A stretch of 30,806 nt of DNA from JBJXFY01 sp046155815. GTDB taxonomy: Bacteria; Verrucomicrobiota; Verrucomicrobiia; Limisphaerales; CAIMTB01. Below are positions 16,188 through 23,902 of this stretch, in pieces (position 1 is the first letter of the stretch; the number at the start of each line of letters is the position of its first letter). The stretch lies in the NCBI GenBank assembly GCA_046155815.1, contig JBJXFY010000241.1, positions 1-30,806 on the forward strand, written 5' to 3'. The position numbers and the translations under genes are program-made. Under the pieces are notes generated by a model. It saw only the letters and a list, made by a program, of their open reading frames with translations, was not told where the DNA came from and ran no database searches.

Positions 16188-16474
16188 TGCCTACCCTCCC
16201 AACGCACCGGCAATCCCGCCATGGGTCCGGCTCAGGCCGTCAGTGGACTCTGGCGTGGATCATCGGCACCGGCCTGCTCACCGGCTGCCAGACGTTCAAC
16301 TACACCGAGGCGGATTTCGCGCGGGAGCGCGGCCGCATCGCGGCGTGGGCGGCCGGGCCGCATGGGCTCTGGGGCGGCCATGCTCCTCCCGGCGGGAGCT
16401 TTGGACGCCTCAGTGTGAATGTGGGCGATATCTGTCCGACGCCTGCCGGCAGTTTCGGAGCCGGCGGCAAGTAG
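16184..16474 (+). CDS. Small predicted lipoprotein, function unknown
   Basis: 96 residues, start ATG 16184 (a second ATG follows directly), overlapping the previous stop by 4 bases. Signal TLAWIIGTGLLTGC has a good lipobox (LTGC), the same as in the lipoprotein at 6257. The mature protein is about 65 residues: QTFNYTEADFARERGRIAAWAAGPHGLWGGHAPPGG, then SVNVGDICPTPAGSFGAGGK, a Gly-rich tail with one further cysteine. No family is recognised. By position it is a component of the second cassette, matching the lipoprotein-then-membrane-protein order of the first. Confidence 0.62.
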   Translation: MMPTLPTHRQSRHGSGSGRQWTLAWIIGTGLLTGCQTFNYTEADFARERGRIAAWAAGPHGLWGGHAPPGGSFGRLSVNVGDICPTPAGSFGAGGK

Positions 16475-16484
16475 CCTGCGACCG

Positions 16485-16712
16485 ATGAACGCTTCAGAAC
16501 CCAGAATCCCGGGGCTCCCGCTCATCCCCGCGGTCGCTTTCGGAGCCTTGGTCGGCGCGGTCGCGGTCGCAGGATTTCTCCGCCTGCCTGAGTTCATTGT
16601 CCGGGCCGTGCTGGGTGAAGCGATGCGGACGTTCCGTGCGGTGCTGGGCGACGCCTTCTCCACGTCATGGGGCGCGATCGGCGGGTTGGTGGGCGGAACC
16701 GTCGCCTGGTGA
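16485..16712 (+). pseudogene. N-terminal piece of frameshifted membrane protein (paralogue of 7668-8570)
   Basis: ATG 16485 opens 75 codons (MNASEPRIPG...GGLVGGTVAW), ending at TGA 16710-16712. The sequence VAFGALVGAVAVAGFLRLPEFIVRAVLGEAMRT and STSWGAIGGLVGG aligns by eye with the first two helices of the intact protein at 7668 (AVLGAVAAAVILELPGQVFRALL, TPWGLIGALLG). The match continues downstream in a frame shifted by one base, so the gene appears broken near 16690-16712. A sequencing error in this one spot would give the same picture. Confidence 0.7.
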
Positions 16713-16746
16713 TGGCTTCGTGCCCGCCGGACAGCGCCTCCCAACG

Positions 16747-17331
16747 ATGACGCAGACGACTCCAGGAGGCCTTCCGAAACCTTGCAGGCACGCCCGCGGC
16801 TGGCGCTCCCGGGCAGGCTACGTGATGCGAAGCCCTGCTCGCGTGGGGCCTGGCATGCTGTTGGTGTCCTTCGGGGTTAATCCCTCCGTGATGCTCTGGG
16901 TTTCTGCCCTTGGGACGCTGCCCACGGCGGGCGTGTTTCTGATGATTGGAATGATCCGCGCCAGGGACACATCGGCACCATTTCTCCGCAAGTTTGCCGG
17001 TTCGGCGCTGCTGCTTTCGGGAAGGGTGGCGCTTGGCGCGGGAGCCCTGGTTGGCACCGATATTTCCTACTGGTACTCACTTCCTGCCAATCATCTGTCG
17101 CACCAGATTCAAAGGCCGCATGAACCACCTCCCGGGGCAGCCGAATGGATGCGGCTCATCGGCTGCAGCCTTTTCGCGGCGCTCCTCACCGGCGCCGGGC
17201 TCGGGTTCTGGAGCGGCTGGCCGGCCTCCAGGCGGCTCCGTTGCTGCGCCGTGATCCTGCTGTTTCCCCTCGCCGCCCGGCTGCTGCACCGAACCCTCGT
17301 AGCCGCCGGCCTGCTGCAGTTGTCCGCGTAA
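16747..17331 (+). pseudogene. C-terminal piece of the frameshifted membrane protein
   Basis: The +1 frame relative to the N-terminal piece carries the rest of the paralogue to TAA 17329-17331. The nearest ATG is 16747 (MTQTTPGGL); another is 16825. The open frame itself extends back past the break. Hydrophobic segments GPGMLLVSFGVNPSVMLWVSALG, AGVFLMIGMI, LLLSGRVALGAGALVG, LIGCSLFAALLTGAGLGFWSGW and CAVILLFPLAARLLHRTL each match a helix of the intact 300-residue protein, as does the final LQLSA. Good preservation after the break suggests a recent event or a base-call error. Alternatively it could be translated separately, but it would lack the first two helices. Confidence 0.68.
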
Positions 17332-17372
17332 GCACCGGCAGGCGGTGGCTATGCGGCGTTCTCGCACCGCCC

Positions 17373-17401
17373 TGTAACCAGCTTCCTTCATCCCTGCACT
17401 A
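17373..17401 (+). promoter_or_regulatory. Degenerate ECF-type promoter element, copy 6
   Basis: TGTAACC (17373-17379) is perfect. After the same 15-base spacing stands TGCACTA (17395-17401), which matches TGTAGTA at five of seven positions. It probably belonged to the gene whose remains lie just downstream. Whether it still works cannot be judged from sequence. Confidence 0.4.
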
Positions 17402-17514
17402 TGGCGTGGAGCGGGCGCAGCCGCCCGCATTCGAGGAATGGTGAACCATGAAATCACGTCAGTGCCTCGGCTGCTGCGGGAGCCTCGCGGCGGGGATACC
17501 CACAAGGCCGGACT

Positions 17515-17646
17515 GGTGAGGCTCGCCACTTCGTCGGTCTCACCTTCGAGCAGGCGGAAGGCGTGCTGGTCGTCAGCGTGCCCACGGCCAAGGACTGGCG
17601 GGCCTGCATCCGTGCATGGCTGCGGATGGACATGGCGGGAGGTTGA
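17515..17646 (+). pseudogene. Remnant of an unidentified gene (C-terminal fragment)
   Basis: In this frame 43 codons read GEARHFVGLTFEQAEGVLVV, then SVPTAKDWRACIRAWLRMDM, then AGG and a stop at TGA 17644-17646. The stretch has the composition of a real protein end (alternating hydrophobics, balanced charges) in contrast to the other frames. There is no start codon in this frame. A signal-like ATG frame at 17450 ends in a stop at 17519-17521, overlapping it in a different frame. A single frameshift joining the two would give a small exported protein of about 65 residues, in keeping with the rest of the island. Confidence 0.4.
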
Positions 17647-17661
17647 ATCCGGCAGCCACGC

Positions 17662-18654
17662 TCACGCGCACAACGGCGCCGCCGCCGCGAGGCCGGACAG
17701 CACCGCGCCCTCGATGCGCGGACCCCCGAAGGCGTCGCCGGCGAAGACGAGCGGGCCGGGCGCCTTCACCGCCAGGCATCGCTCCGGGTGAATGACTTCG
17801 GGCAGCGCGTAGCGCCAGCGGTGGACGTGCAGTTCCTTCACGGCAGCGCCGAGCCAGGGCTGCGCGGCCTTGATCATGAGCCGGCCGGCGGCGGCGAGGT
17901 CGCCGTCGAAATGCGCGCGGCTGAACTCCGGTCCGGCGTGGAGCGTCACGGCGGAGACTCCGGAGACGCCTTTCTGGCGGTTGTCCGCGAGCCACGCCAG
18001 CGGCTCGCCGGACAGCCGCAGACCGCCGGGCGGCGGGACACGGCCGGGACCGTCGAGCACGGCCAGCGCGGCGAGGCACGGCGCGTAGCGGATGCGGGTG
18101 ATCGCGGTACGGACCTCCCCCGGCAGCGCCACGCCACCGGCGTCCAGCAGCGCGAGCGATTGCGGCGCCGGCGCGGTAAGCACGAGCGCGGCAGCCGTGA
18201 GCGGCGGCTGTTCCTCGATCTCCACCGACCATCCCGCATCACGCCAACGGAGGGCGGTGACCTTGGCCAACGTGCGCACGTCGAGGCCGGCGGCGAGCGC
18301 CTTTGCGGGAGCGGTCATGCCGGGCACGCCACGGTAGCGCGGCTCGCGGTGGCCATCGTCGGCGCCGTCTGCGGAAGGGAAGTTTTCCGCCCACTCCGTC
18401 GTGACGCCGGCGGCCAGCCACGCCTCGTTCAACGCGCGGAAGGCCGGGTCGCGCACGGTGAAGAACTGCGCGCCGTGGTCGAGCGCGGCGTCGCCAACGC
18501 GCCGCGTGGCGAGACGGCCGCCGACGCCGCGGCCCTTGTCGAGGATCACCGGCCGGTACCCGCGCGCGGAGAGAGTTCGGGCGGCCGTCAGCCCGGCCAG
18601 TCCGGCCCCGATGATCAGGATGTCGGCGGCTTCAGGGGCGGCGGGCGGCGACAC
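17662..18654 (-). CDS. FAD-dependent oxidoreductase, renalase-like
   Basis: About 330 residues from GTG 18654 (MSPPAAPEAADILIIGAG); GTG 18687 would add 11 residues. The frame stays open to 18840 but that part overlaps divergent crcB. The N-terminal Rossmann motif IIGAGLAGLTAARTLSARGYRPVILDKGRGVGGRLATRR is the dinucleotide (FAD) site with the GRLATRR signature of the COG3380/renalase-like group. DHGAQFFTVRDPAF follows, and the C-terminal VFAGDAFGGPRIEGAVLSGLAAA closes the FAD site. Such enzymes are soluble flavoproteins acting on amines or nicotinamide derivatives; the substrate in bacteria is largely unknown. It is transcribed divergently from crcB, with about 93 bases between the starts. Confidence 0.85.
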   Translation of the reverse strand: MSPPAAPEAADILIIGAGLAGLTAARTLSARGYRPVILDKGRGVGGRLATRRVGDAALDHGAQFFTVRDPAFRALNEAWLAAGVTTEWAENFPSADGADDGHREPRYRGVPGMTAPAKALAAGLDVRTLAKVTALRWRDAGWSVEIEEQPPLTAAALVLTAPAPQSLALLDAGGVALPGEVRTAITRIRYAPCLAALAVLDGPGRVPPPGGLRLSGEPLAWLADNRQKGVSGVSAVTLHAGPEFSRAHFDGDLAAAGRLMIKAAQPWLGAAVKELHVHRWRYALPEVIHPERCLAVKAPGPLVFAGDAFGGPRIEGAVLSGLAAAAPLCA

Positions 18655-18747
18655 GGAGGGAAGGCTAGCGACAAAGCCACGGGCCACAACCGGCGCTCGC
18701 ACAGGACGGCCTGCCGGGCCCAGTCTTCGGCAGTGGACGCGTGGCGA

Positions 18748-19131
18748 ATGTACCTGTGGGTGGCGTTCGGGGGCGGACTGGGCTCCGTCGCCCGCGTGGC
18801 GACAGGAGCGTGGCTGGCCCGCATCGGCGCGACGCCGCACGGGGCGACGCTGGCGGTGAACGTCACGGGCTCGCTGCTCATCGGCGTGCTGGCCGCGCTG
18901 ACGCTGCCGGGCGGGCGGTGGAGCGTCGGTCCGGCCGGGCAGCCGTTTCTGATGGCGGGCTTCTGCGGCGGCTTCACCACGTTCTCGGCCTTCAGCCTGC
19001 AGACGATTGAGCTGCTGCGCGGGCGCGCGACCGGCATGGCGCTGCTGAACGTGGCGGTTTCGGTCGCCCTCTGCCTGGTCGCGGCGTGGGCGGGACTGCT
19101 GCTGGGGCAGGCGCTCGCCGGGCGGCGGTGA
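18748..19131 (+). CDS. crcB: Fluoride ion channel CrcB/Fluc
   Basis: 127 residues, ATG 18748. It is a small four-helix membrane protein that works as a dual-topology dimer and exports fluoride. Family motifs are in order: GGGLGSVARVATGAWL (normally GGxxGAxxRY), GATLAVNVTGSLLIG with the conserved Asn (N38), GFCGGFTTFSAFSLQT (71-86), the fluoride and central sodium site segment, and a last helix. The Arg of the first motif is kept but the following aromatic is Val. It is a single copy here; many genomes carry two. No fluoride riboswitch can be recognised in the 93 bases upstream. It ends 10 bases from the convergent ligase gene. Confidence 0.93.
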   Translation: MYLWVAFGGGLGSVARVATGAWLARIGATPHGATLAVNVTGSLLIGVLAALTLPGGRWSVGPAGQPFLMAGFCGGFTTFSAFSLQTIELLRGRATGMALLNVAVSVALCLVAAWAGLLLGQALAGRR

Positions 19132-19141
19132 GCGCGCGGAT

Positions 19142-21712
19142 TCAGGGCCGTTTCGGCTGGAGGCTGACCAGCACGGCGGCCATCACAACGAAGGTAAACG
19201 CGACGGAATGGACGAAGAATGGGAAGTCCACCGCCGCATGCGCCATCAGGCTGAGCGGACCGGCAGCGATCAAGAAGGCGACCAGGCGCGGCACAGGAAC
19301 GCCGGCGCCCCGAAACGCCAGCCACGCCACGCAGGCCAGGATGCCCCCGAGCAGCAATGACCCGGCCCAGCCCAAGGTAATGCGCAGCTCGAGCCAGTCG
19401 TTGTGGGCGTTGGCCACCCACTCGCCACCGGGCGCCATGTAGAGCTGGTAAAGGTGCGCGAAGGAGCCGGCGCCGCTGCCCCACAGGCGGTGTTCCGCCG
19501 CCATCTTCGCCGCGGTCCGGTAGATCACCGGCCGACCGCTCAGGCGGTCGCCCAGCTCCACCTCCTCGGCACCGGCGGCCATCTGCACGAACGCGATGTC
19601 GGCCTGCGGCTGGAGTTCCATGCCGCTGAACCACACCGCCGCGTCGCGGGGAAGCAGATCGTCCACCACGCCGTCGTCCTCAACCACGGCCACCGTGAAC
19701 GTCGAGGCGACCGGCAACGCCGGCTGGGCCAGGCGCAGGACGAGGTTTGTCTCCAGGCCCGGCGGCACGGCCACGGGGTCGCCGAGCACACCATCGAAAC
19801 CGGCGGCGAGGTGGATCTCAACTGGGCCGGGGTTCAACGCCGTGAGCCGTAGCCGGGCCGGACCTTCAAATCGGCCGCTCTGCTCATCAAGGGCGCGCGT
19901 CACGAAGAGCGGCCCGGCACCCTGCAGGCGCTCGAGCACGACCCAGCGTTCTTCGCCACGTCCCGCGCGCGACGTCGAGCGGCCGAGGATGCCGGCGTCC
20001 GCGATCGCGCGGATCTCCGTTTCCGAGAGCGAATCGGGCAGCCCGGTGGGCGGACGGAAGGAGCCGGTGAGGTTGGTGAGTGGCTGCTGCGAGGCCGCGA
20101 GGATCTGGTCGGGCGTCAGGGCGTCATTGAGCAGCACCAGCTCCTTCACGGCGGGCGAGAGGCCCCAGGCGTAGCGGGACAGCAGGTAGCCGTCCCACCC
20201 GGACGCCGCGCCGGAACGGGCGGTGGTCGTCGCCACCTCCCGGCCGTCCACAAAGAGGGCGAGGTTGGTGGTGCGTACGGCGGCGAGGGTGATGGTCCGG
20301 CCGCCGTATCCGGTGAGGAGGTCGGGGAACGCCTGGCGGATGTTGTTGCTGAAGGCCGAGCCGACAAGGCGGAACTGCACCAGCCCGTTGGTCGCCAGAG
20401 CCGCGGCGAAGCTGTAGGGACGGAAGGCCGTCTCCGCCGAATCGGCCAGCGCGAAAAGCCAGGTGTACTTCGCGGGCGGCGCGGCGGGCACCTCGAGGCG
20501 GGTGAACAGCGTGAAGTTGTTGGTGCCGGCAATGAATGGGAGATCGCGCCGCGGATCGGTCTGCAGGAAACGCTCCTGCAGCTTTTCCCAGCCGAGCCAG
20601 ATGCCAAAGGCCGCCGCCACGGCGAACGTCCCGACCACCAGCCCGCGCATCAGGCCATCCACCGTCCGCCTCGAGAACAGGATCAGGCCGAGGCAGCCGA
20701 GGCCCAGCACCGCCGCCAGCAGGGCGCCAGCCCGGCTTGAGGAAACCACCGGCGCTGCCGCGGTGACCATCGCGCAAGGCAGCAGCAGGAGGTGCGGGCC
20801 GTCCCAACGTTCACGCCGGCGGTCCCGGCCGCCCCGGGCCACCTGGTGGAGCACCCAGAGGCCGAGGGCGGCGGGCCAGACGAGGTTGAAGAGCTGGGCC
20901 GCATTGCCACGGTACGCGTAGGGACCGAACTGCTCGGCCGCCCCCTTGTTGTAGAGCGGCTCCACCAGCCACAGCAGCTTGTTGGTTCCGTCCAGCCGCT
21001 GGCAGATGCCGACCACGGCGACCAACGCGGTGTTGACCACCAGCACCCACAGCAGGCGCTTCAGGCGAATGGGCATCAGGAACTCCTGCGAATCCTCGAA
21101 AGCCGGCCCGCCGTCGGTGCCGACGCTGCCCCGCCGGTCGCTGCCGGACTTGGTCAGCAGCCAGTCCCGCGCCGCCCAGAACACGGCGGAAAAGCCCAGC
21201 CATTGGGCGAAAACCTGCCACGTCGAGCGGCTGTCGTAGCTGTGCGGCAGCCAGCCGAGGAACGAGTCGGACCAGATGAATTCCCGCGCGGTCGGGTCGT
21301 AGGACGCGCGGGCGTTCAGGGCGGACACCAGCACGTACGCCAGCAGCGCGACGTTGCAGCCGGCGAGCAGGCGCGTGGCCCGCCGGGTGCCCGGTCCGGC
21401 CCCTTCATCCCAGCGCGGCGGGGCGAATTCCTCCCGCCGACGCACCCAGAGCTTGGCGAGCCAGGCCGCGCCCAGCAGGCAAGCAAGGACGTTCATCGTG
21501 GCGATGGACCACGCCTGCAGCGTGCCCAGCGCCCACGGGGTGAAGACCACCATCCCGTACAGCAGCGCCGCCGTGGCGCCGTCGCACCAGACGTGGGCCC
21601 GCGGCGTGCGCGAAGAGGCGCTGCTGCGACGACGGCGACGGCGTTCACCGCCGCCCGCGTGGGGCGCCGGTGACGCCGAAACGTCAAAGCGCGGTGTTGT
21701 GGGTTCGTCCAT
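19142..21712 (-). CDS. O-antigen ligase/polymerase-family membrane protein with large LamG-like insert
   Basis: 856 residues from ATG 21712; an in-frame TTG at 21724 would add four. About ten TM helices are visible. The N-terminal block (residues about 45-375) has helices such as ATAALLYGMVVFTPWALGTL and LLWVLVVNTALVAVVGICQRLDG with FGPYAYRGNAAQLFNLVWP, typical of Wzy/WaaL proteins. The C-terminal block contains LWGSGAGSFAHLYQLYMAPGGEWVANAHNDWLELRITLGW, the Wzy_C-type periplasmic motif, then helices to the end. Between them, residues about 390-720 form one very large extracytoplasmic insert. Its first half (NNFTLFTRLEVPA, LALFVDGREVATT, VKELVLLNDALTPDQI) reads like a LamG/concanavalin-type domain. 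Probable role: surface polysaccharide ligation or polymerisation, with the insert binding glycan. The length is about twice the family norm (400-450). Confidence 0.8.
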   Translation of the reverse strand: MDEPTTPRFDVSASPAPHAGGGERRRRRRSSASSRTPRAHVWCDGATAALLYGMVVFTPWALGTLQAWSIATMNVLACLLGAAWLAKLWVRRREEFAPPRWDEGAGPGTRRATRLLAGCNVALLAYVLVSALNARASYDPTAREFIWSDSFLGWLPHSYDSRSTWQVFAQWLGFSAVFWAARDWLLTKSGSDRRGSVGTDGGPAFEDSQEFLMPIRLKRLLWVLVVNTALVAVVGICQRLDGTNKLLWLVEPLYNKGAAEQFGPYAYRGNAAQLFNLVWPAALGLWVLHQVARGGRDRRRERWDGPHLLLLPCAMVTAAAPVVSSSRAGALLAAVLGLGCLGLILFSRRTVDGLMRGLVVGTFAVAAAFGIWLGWEKLQERFLQTDPRRDLPFIAGTNNFTLFTRLEVPAAPPAKYTWLFALADSAETAFRPYSFAAALATNGLVQFRLVGSAFSNNIRQAFPDLLTGYGGRTITLAAVRTTNLALFVDGREVATTTARSGAASGWDGYLLSRYAWGLSPAVKELVLLNDALTPDQILAASQQPLTNLTGSFRPPTGLPDSLSETEIRAIADAGILGRSTSRAGRGEERWVVLERLQGAGPLFVTRALDEQSGRFEGPARLRLTALNPGPVEIHLAAGFDGVLGDPVAVPPGLETNLVLRLAQPALPVASTFTVAVVEDDGVVDDLLPRDAAVWFSGMELQPQADIAFVQMAAGAEEVELGDRLSGRPVIYRTAAKMAAEHRLWGSGAGSFAHLYQLYMAPGGEWVANAHNDWLELRITLGWAGSLLLGGILACVAWLAFRGAGVPVPRLVAFLIAAGPLSLMAHAAVDFPFFVHSVAFTFVVMAAVLVSLQPKRP

Positions 21713-21743
21713 GCGCGGGTTCAAGTGAGCGTGACGCCTGCCC

Positions 21744-21757
21744 GCGGCTCAAGCCGC
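21744..21757 (-). terminator. Weak hairpin after the oxidase operon
   Basis: GCGGCTCAAGCCGC forms a 5-6 bp stem 16 bases beyond the ctaM stop. There is no T run after it on the minus strand, so this is at best a weak or factor-dependent terminator. The ligase gene on the same strand starts only 62 bases after ctaM, so read-through is possible. Confidence 0.3.
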
Positions 21758-21773
21758 AAACTCCGCGGCCGGA

Positions 21774-22208
21774 TCAGCGCGTCGCCGGGAACCATTGGTA
21801 CAGCATGAAGTAGATCAGCACGCCCGTGACCGAGACGTACATCCACAACGGCCAGGTGATCCGCGCGATCTTCCGGTGCTGGTCGAAGCGCTCGCGCAGC
21901 GCCCGGCTGATCGTCACCAGCGCCAGCGGCACGATGGCCATGGCCAGCACGATGTGGCTGAAGAGCATCACGTAGTACAGCCCCTTCACGAATCCCTCCG
22001 CACCGAGCTTCGTGTGGACGCCCCTCACGAGGATCTTGTGGAGCACGTAGAACACGAGGAAGACGCAGGACGTGCCGAAGGCGCCGAGCATGCAGGCGCG
22101 GTGGGCCCGGCGGTTCCCCCGGCGGATCAAGAAAAAGCCCGCCACCAACAGCAGCGTGGCCAGCCCGTTGAGGCCGGCGTTGAGCGCGGGCAGGTCGGCG
22201 GCGGTCAT
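21774..22208 (-). CDS. DUF420/CtaM-family oxidase assembly membrane protein
   Basis: 144 residues, four TM helices (LNGLATLLLVAGFFLIRRG; CMLGAFGTSCVFLVFYVLHKIL; VKGLYYVMLFSHIVLAMAIVPLALVTISRAL; TWPLWMYVSVTGVLIYFMLYQWFP). Conserved histidines of the DUF420 family are present: HRACML, VLHKIL, FSHIVLAM and DQHRKIAR. Members of this family (CtaM/YozB) are needed for aa3-type oxidase assembly in Staphylococcus and Bacillus. The start overlaps the sco stop as ATGA (22205-22208), so it is translationally coupled as the last gene of the oxidase operon. Confidence 0.88.
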   Translation of the reverse strand: MTAADLPALNAGLNGLATLLLVAGFFLIRRGNRRAHRACMLGAFGTSCVFLVFYVLHKILVRGVHTKLGAEGFVKGLYYVMLFSHIVLAMAIVPLALVTISRALRERFDQHRKIARITWPLWMYVSVTGVLIYFMLYQWFPATR

Positions 22209-22882
22209 GGGATGGAGGGTTCCTGCACCAGCCTGCGCACGGCCGCTACCACCTTCTCCCGCGCCCCGGGCTCGAGTCCCTCCACGCTCGCGCGCAGCCG
22301 CCCCTGCCCGTCCACCACCACCAGCAGCGTGCTGTGGATGAAGAGGTCATCCGGAACGCTGCGATCCTCCGGCCGCTTCTCAAGCACCACCAGCAGCAGG
22401 TCATGGACGGCCACTCGGCGGACCTCCTGCCCGGTGCCGGTCAGGAACCACCAGCGCCCCGGATCCGCCTGAAACTTCCGGGCGTACTCCCCGAGCACCG
22501 CCGGTGTGTCAAACTCCGGATCGGACGTGAGCGAGACCAGGCGGACTTCCGGCTGGTCCTCAAGATCGGACTGCACTTCCCCCATGAGCCGGGTGAGGCT
22601 GGCGCACGGGCCCGGGCACCGCGTGAAAATGACATTGGCCACCCAAACTTGGCCGCGGAGCGTTTCCGGGGTTACCGCCGCGCCGAGCTGGTTCGTGAGC
22701 CTGAAGTCGCTCACCTGCCCGAGCGGCGTGGCGGCCAAAGGACCTGAAACCCGGGTGAGCGTGCGCGTGGCGGCCCAAAGCGCGGCCAACCCCAGCAGCA
22801 CAAGGCCCAGGCTCACCCAGGCAAGCCGCGGGATTCCGCCGCGCACGGACGCCACGGGGCGTGACGAGGAATCGTGACTCAC
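22205..22882 (-). CDS. SCO1/SenC-family copper chaperone
   Basis: 225 residues. The start is GTG 22882, which overlaps the ctaC stop as GTGA (22879-22882); no ATG fits. An N-terminal anchor (LAWVSLGLVLLGLAALWAA, 20-38) tethers a periplasmic thioredoxin-like domain. Copper ligands are present: CPGPC (C89, C93) after ANVIFTR, and the distal histidine in DDLFIHSTLLVVVD (H183). SCO proteins load the CuA centre of subunit II, whose gene lies directly upstream; the coupled translation fits that job. The sequence PAVLGEYARKFQADPGRWWFLTGT is typical of the family. Nothing is missing. Confidence 0.92.
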   Translation of the reverse strand: MSHDSSSRPVASVRGGIPRLAWVSLGLVLLGLAALWAATRTLTRVSGPLAATPLGQVSDFRLTNQLGAAVTPETLRGQVWVANVIFTRCPGPCASLTRLMGEVQSDLEDQPEVRLVSLTSDPEFDTPAVLGEYARKFQADPGRWWFLTGTGQEVRRVAVHDLLLVVLEKRPEDRSVPDDLFIHSTLLVVVDGQGRLRASVEGLEPGAREKVVAAVRRLVQEPSIP

Positions 22883-23640
22883 TCGAAACCCGTCGCCGCC
22901 GGGGCCAGCGCCTTCTCCTTGAGCCAGGCATCGTAGGCCTCCGGCGATTCCATCACGACCCGTCCCGAGGCCATCGCGGCGTGCCCGTTGCCGCAGAGCT
23001 GGGCACAGATGATTTGGTACTTGCCGGCCTCGGTGGGCTTGAAGTGGATGGGGATGCTCAGGCCCGGAATGCAGTCCTGGCACACCCGGAAAGGGACGAC
23101 CTTGAAGCTGTGGATCACATCCTTCGAGGTGCAGTGCATGATGATCGGCCGGCCAAGCGGCGCATGCATCTCGTTCATCACGATCACATTGTCCTTGGTG
23201 GTCGGATCCTCCCTGTCGAAGCCGAACAGGTTGTCCGCGGTGACCAGCCGCTGTTCCTGCCGGCCAAACTTCCCGTCCGGCCCGGGATAGATGAACGTCC
23301 AGCCAAACTGCTCTGCCACACATCGGATCACGGTGGACTCCTCCGGCTTGGGGAAGGCATCCACCGCCTTGGCCCAGAGCGGAACGGCAAAGCCGATGAG
23401 CAGGACACCCTCCACGCCGGCGACGGCAACCTCGAGCCAAGTCGAGGAATGGTTGGTCACGCCCTTGTAGTCGGCCTTGGGGTGGGATCTCGCTCGGAAA
23501 CGCCACAGGACAAAAAGGAAGTAGGCCAGCCACCCCACGAAGAGGGCGGCCATCAGGTAGTGGACCAGGTTGAAAAGCAGGTCCACGTCGCGCCCGTGCT
23601 GGGACACAGCAGCCGGGATTCGGAAGAAATGCTCGAGCAT
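22879..23640 (-). CDS. ctaC: Cytochrome c oxidase subunit II (CuA)
   Basis: 253 residues, ATG 23640 (MLEHFFRIPAAVSQHG). Two TM helices: 27-47 and about 69-92 (LEVAVAGVEGVLLIGFAVPLWA). The periplasmic cupredoxin domain carries all CuA ligands: H177 (VIHSFKV), C212 and C216 (CAQLCG), H220 and M223 (NGHAAM). The position often Glu between the cysteines is Gln (Q214), as in many homologues. No fused cytochrome c domain is present. Odd: the usual VKQDAVPG motif reads VCQDCIPG here, adding a CxxC pair (C187, C190). No strong hydrophobic signal peptide precedes the first helix. The stop is coupled to sco. Subunit II is placed downstream of I, III and IV, unlike the common ctaC-ctaD order. Confidence 0.93.
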   Translation of the reverse strand: MLEHFFRIPAAVSQHGRDVDLLFNLVHYLMAALFVGWLAYFLFVLWRFRARSHPKADYKGVTNHSSTWLEVAVAGVEGVLLIGFAVPLWAKAVDAFPKPEESTVIRCVAEQFGWTFIYPGPDGKFGRQEQRLVTADNLFGFDREDPTTKDNVIVMNEMHAPLGRPIIMHCTSKDVIHSFKVVPFRVCQDCIPGLSIPIHFKPTEAGKYQIICAQLCGNGHAAMASGRVVMESPEAYDAWLKEKALAPAATGFE

Positions 23641-23656
23641 ACGGGGAGGGAAGCGA

Positions 23657-23902
23657 TCAGGACAGGGTGGCAGCAGCCGCCTCGTCCCGCGCCACCATCG
23701 CGGCGCGGCGCACGAGATAGATCGCAAAGGCGGCAAACGCGGCGAGCACGAGGGTCACGATCACCAGCAGCGCGAAGACTCCCCAGTGCAGGCCCTTGCC
23801 CAGTGGGGAATCCGTCGCCCCGAAGCATACGGCGCATGCGGGCGCGGCCTGCGGGAGGAGCGCCAAGGCCGCCAAGTACGTGGCCATCCAACGGTTTTTC
23901 AT
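23657..23902 (-). CDS. Small CAVCFG-motif membrane protein of oxidase operon
   Basis: 81 residues, ATG 23902, overlapping the preceding stop as ATGA (23899-23902). An N-terminal signal (YLAALALLPQAAPA) is followed at once by CAVCFGATDS with C23 and C26. One TM helix (about 40-65) and a short charged tail complete it. By memory, such short CAVCFG proteins recur beside oxidase genes in Verrucomicrobiota and relatives, but I know no assigned function. The CxxC at the periplasmic face suggests copper or thiol handling during CuA or CuB assembly; this is inference. ctaC starts 16 bases downstream. Confidence 0.78.
   Translation of the reverse strand: MKNRWMATYLAALALLPQAAPACAVCFGATDSPLGKGLHWGVFALLVIVTLVLAAFAAFAIYLVRRAAMVARDEAAAATLS

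Larger units (their letters stand above)
17332..17661. other. Intergenic region with decayed regulon unit
   Basis: 330 bases between the split membrane gene and the convergent flavoprotein gene. It contains a degenerate ECF-type element (17373-17401) and a protein-like remnant (17515-17646). The order, element then coding remains, repeats the layout of the intact units upstream, so this looks like a fourth unit of the island in decay. A short ATG frame at 17450 (MKSRQCLGCCGSLAAGIPT) has a signal-like start but stops after 23 codons. Confidence 0.5.

Noticed and set aside
18655..18747. Possible fluoride riboswitch before crcB
   Set aside because: No match to the conserved crcB-motif core could be found in the short space between the divergent genes.
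18655..18840. N-terminal extension of the flavoprotein to 18840
   Set aside because: It overlaps divergent crcB and is Arg-rich and unlike the family. GTG 18654 or 18687 places the FAD motif near the N-terminus as usual.
22660..22690. GGTTACC-like sequence in sco resembling the ECF element
   Set aside because: Only the first block is partly present; nothing like GTAGTA lies at 15 bases, and it is inside a coding region.
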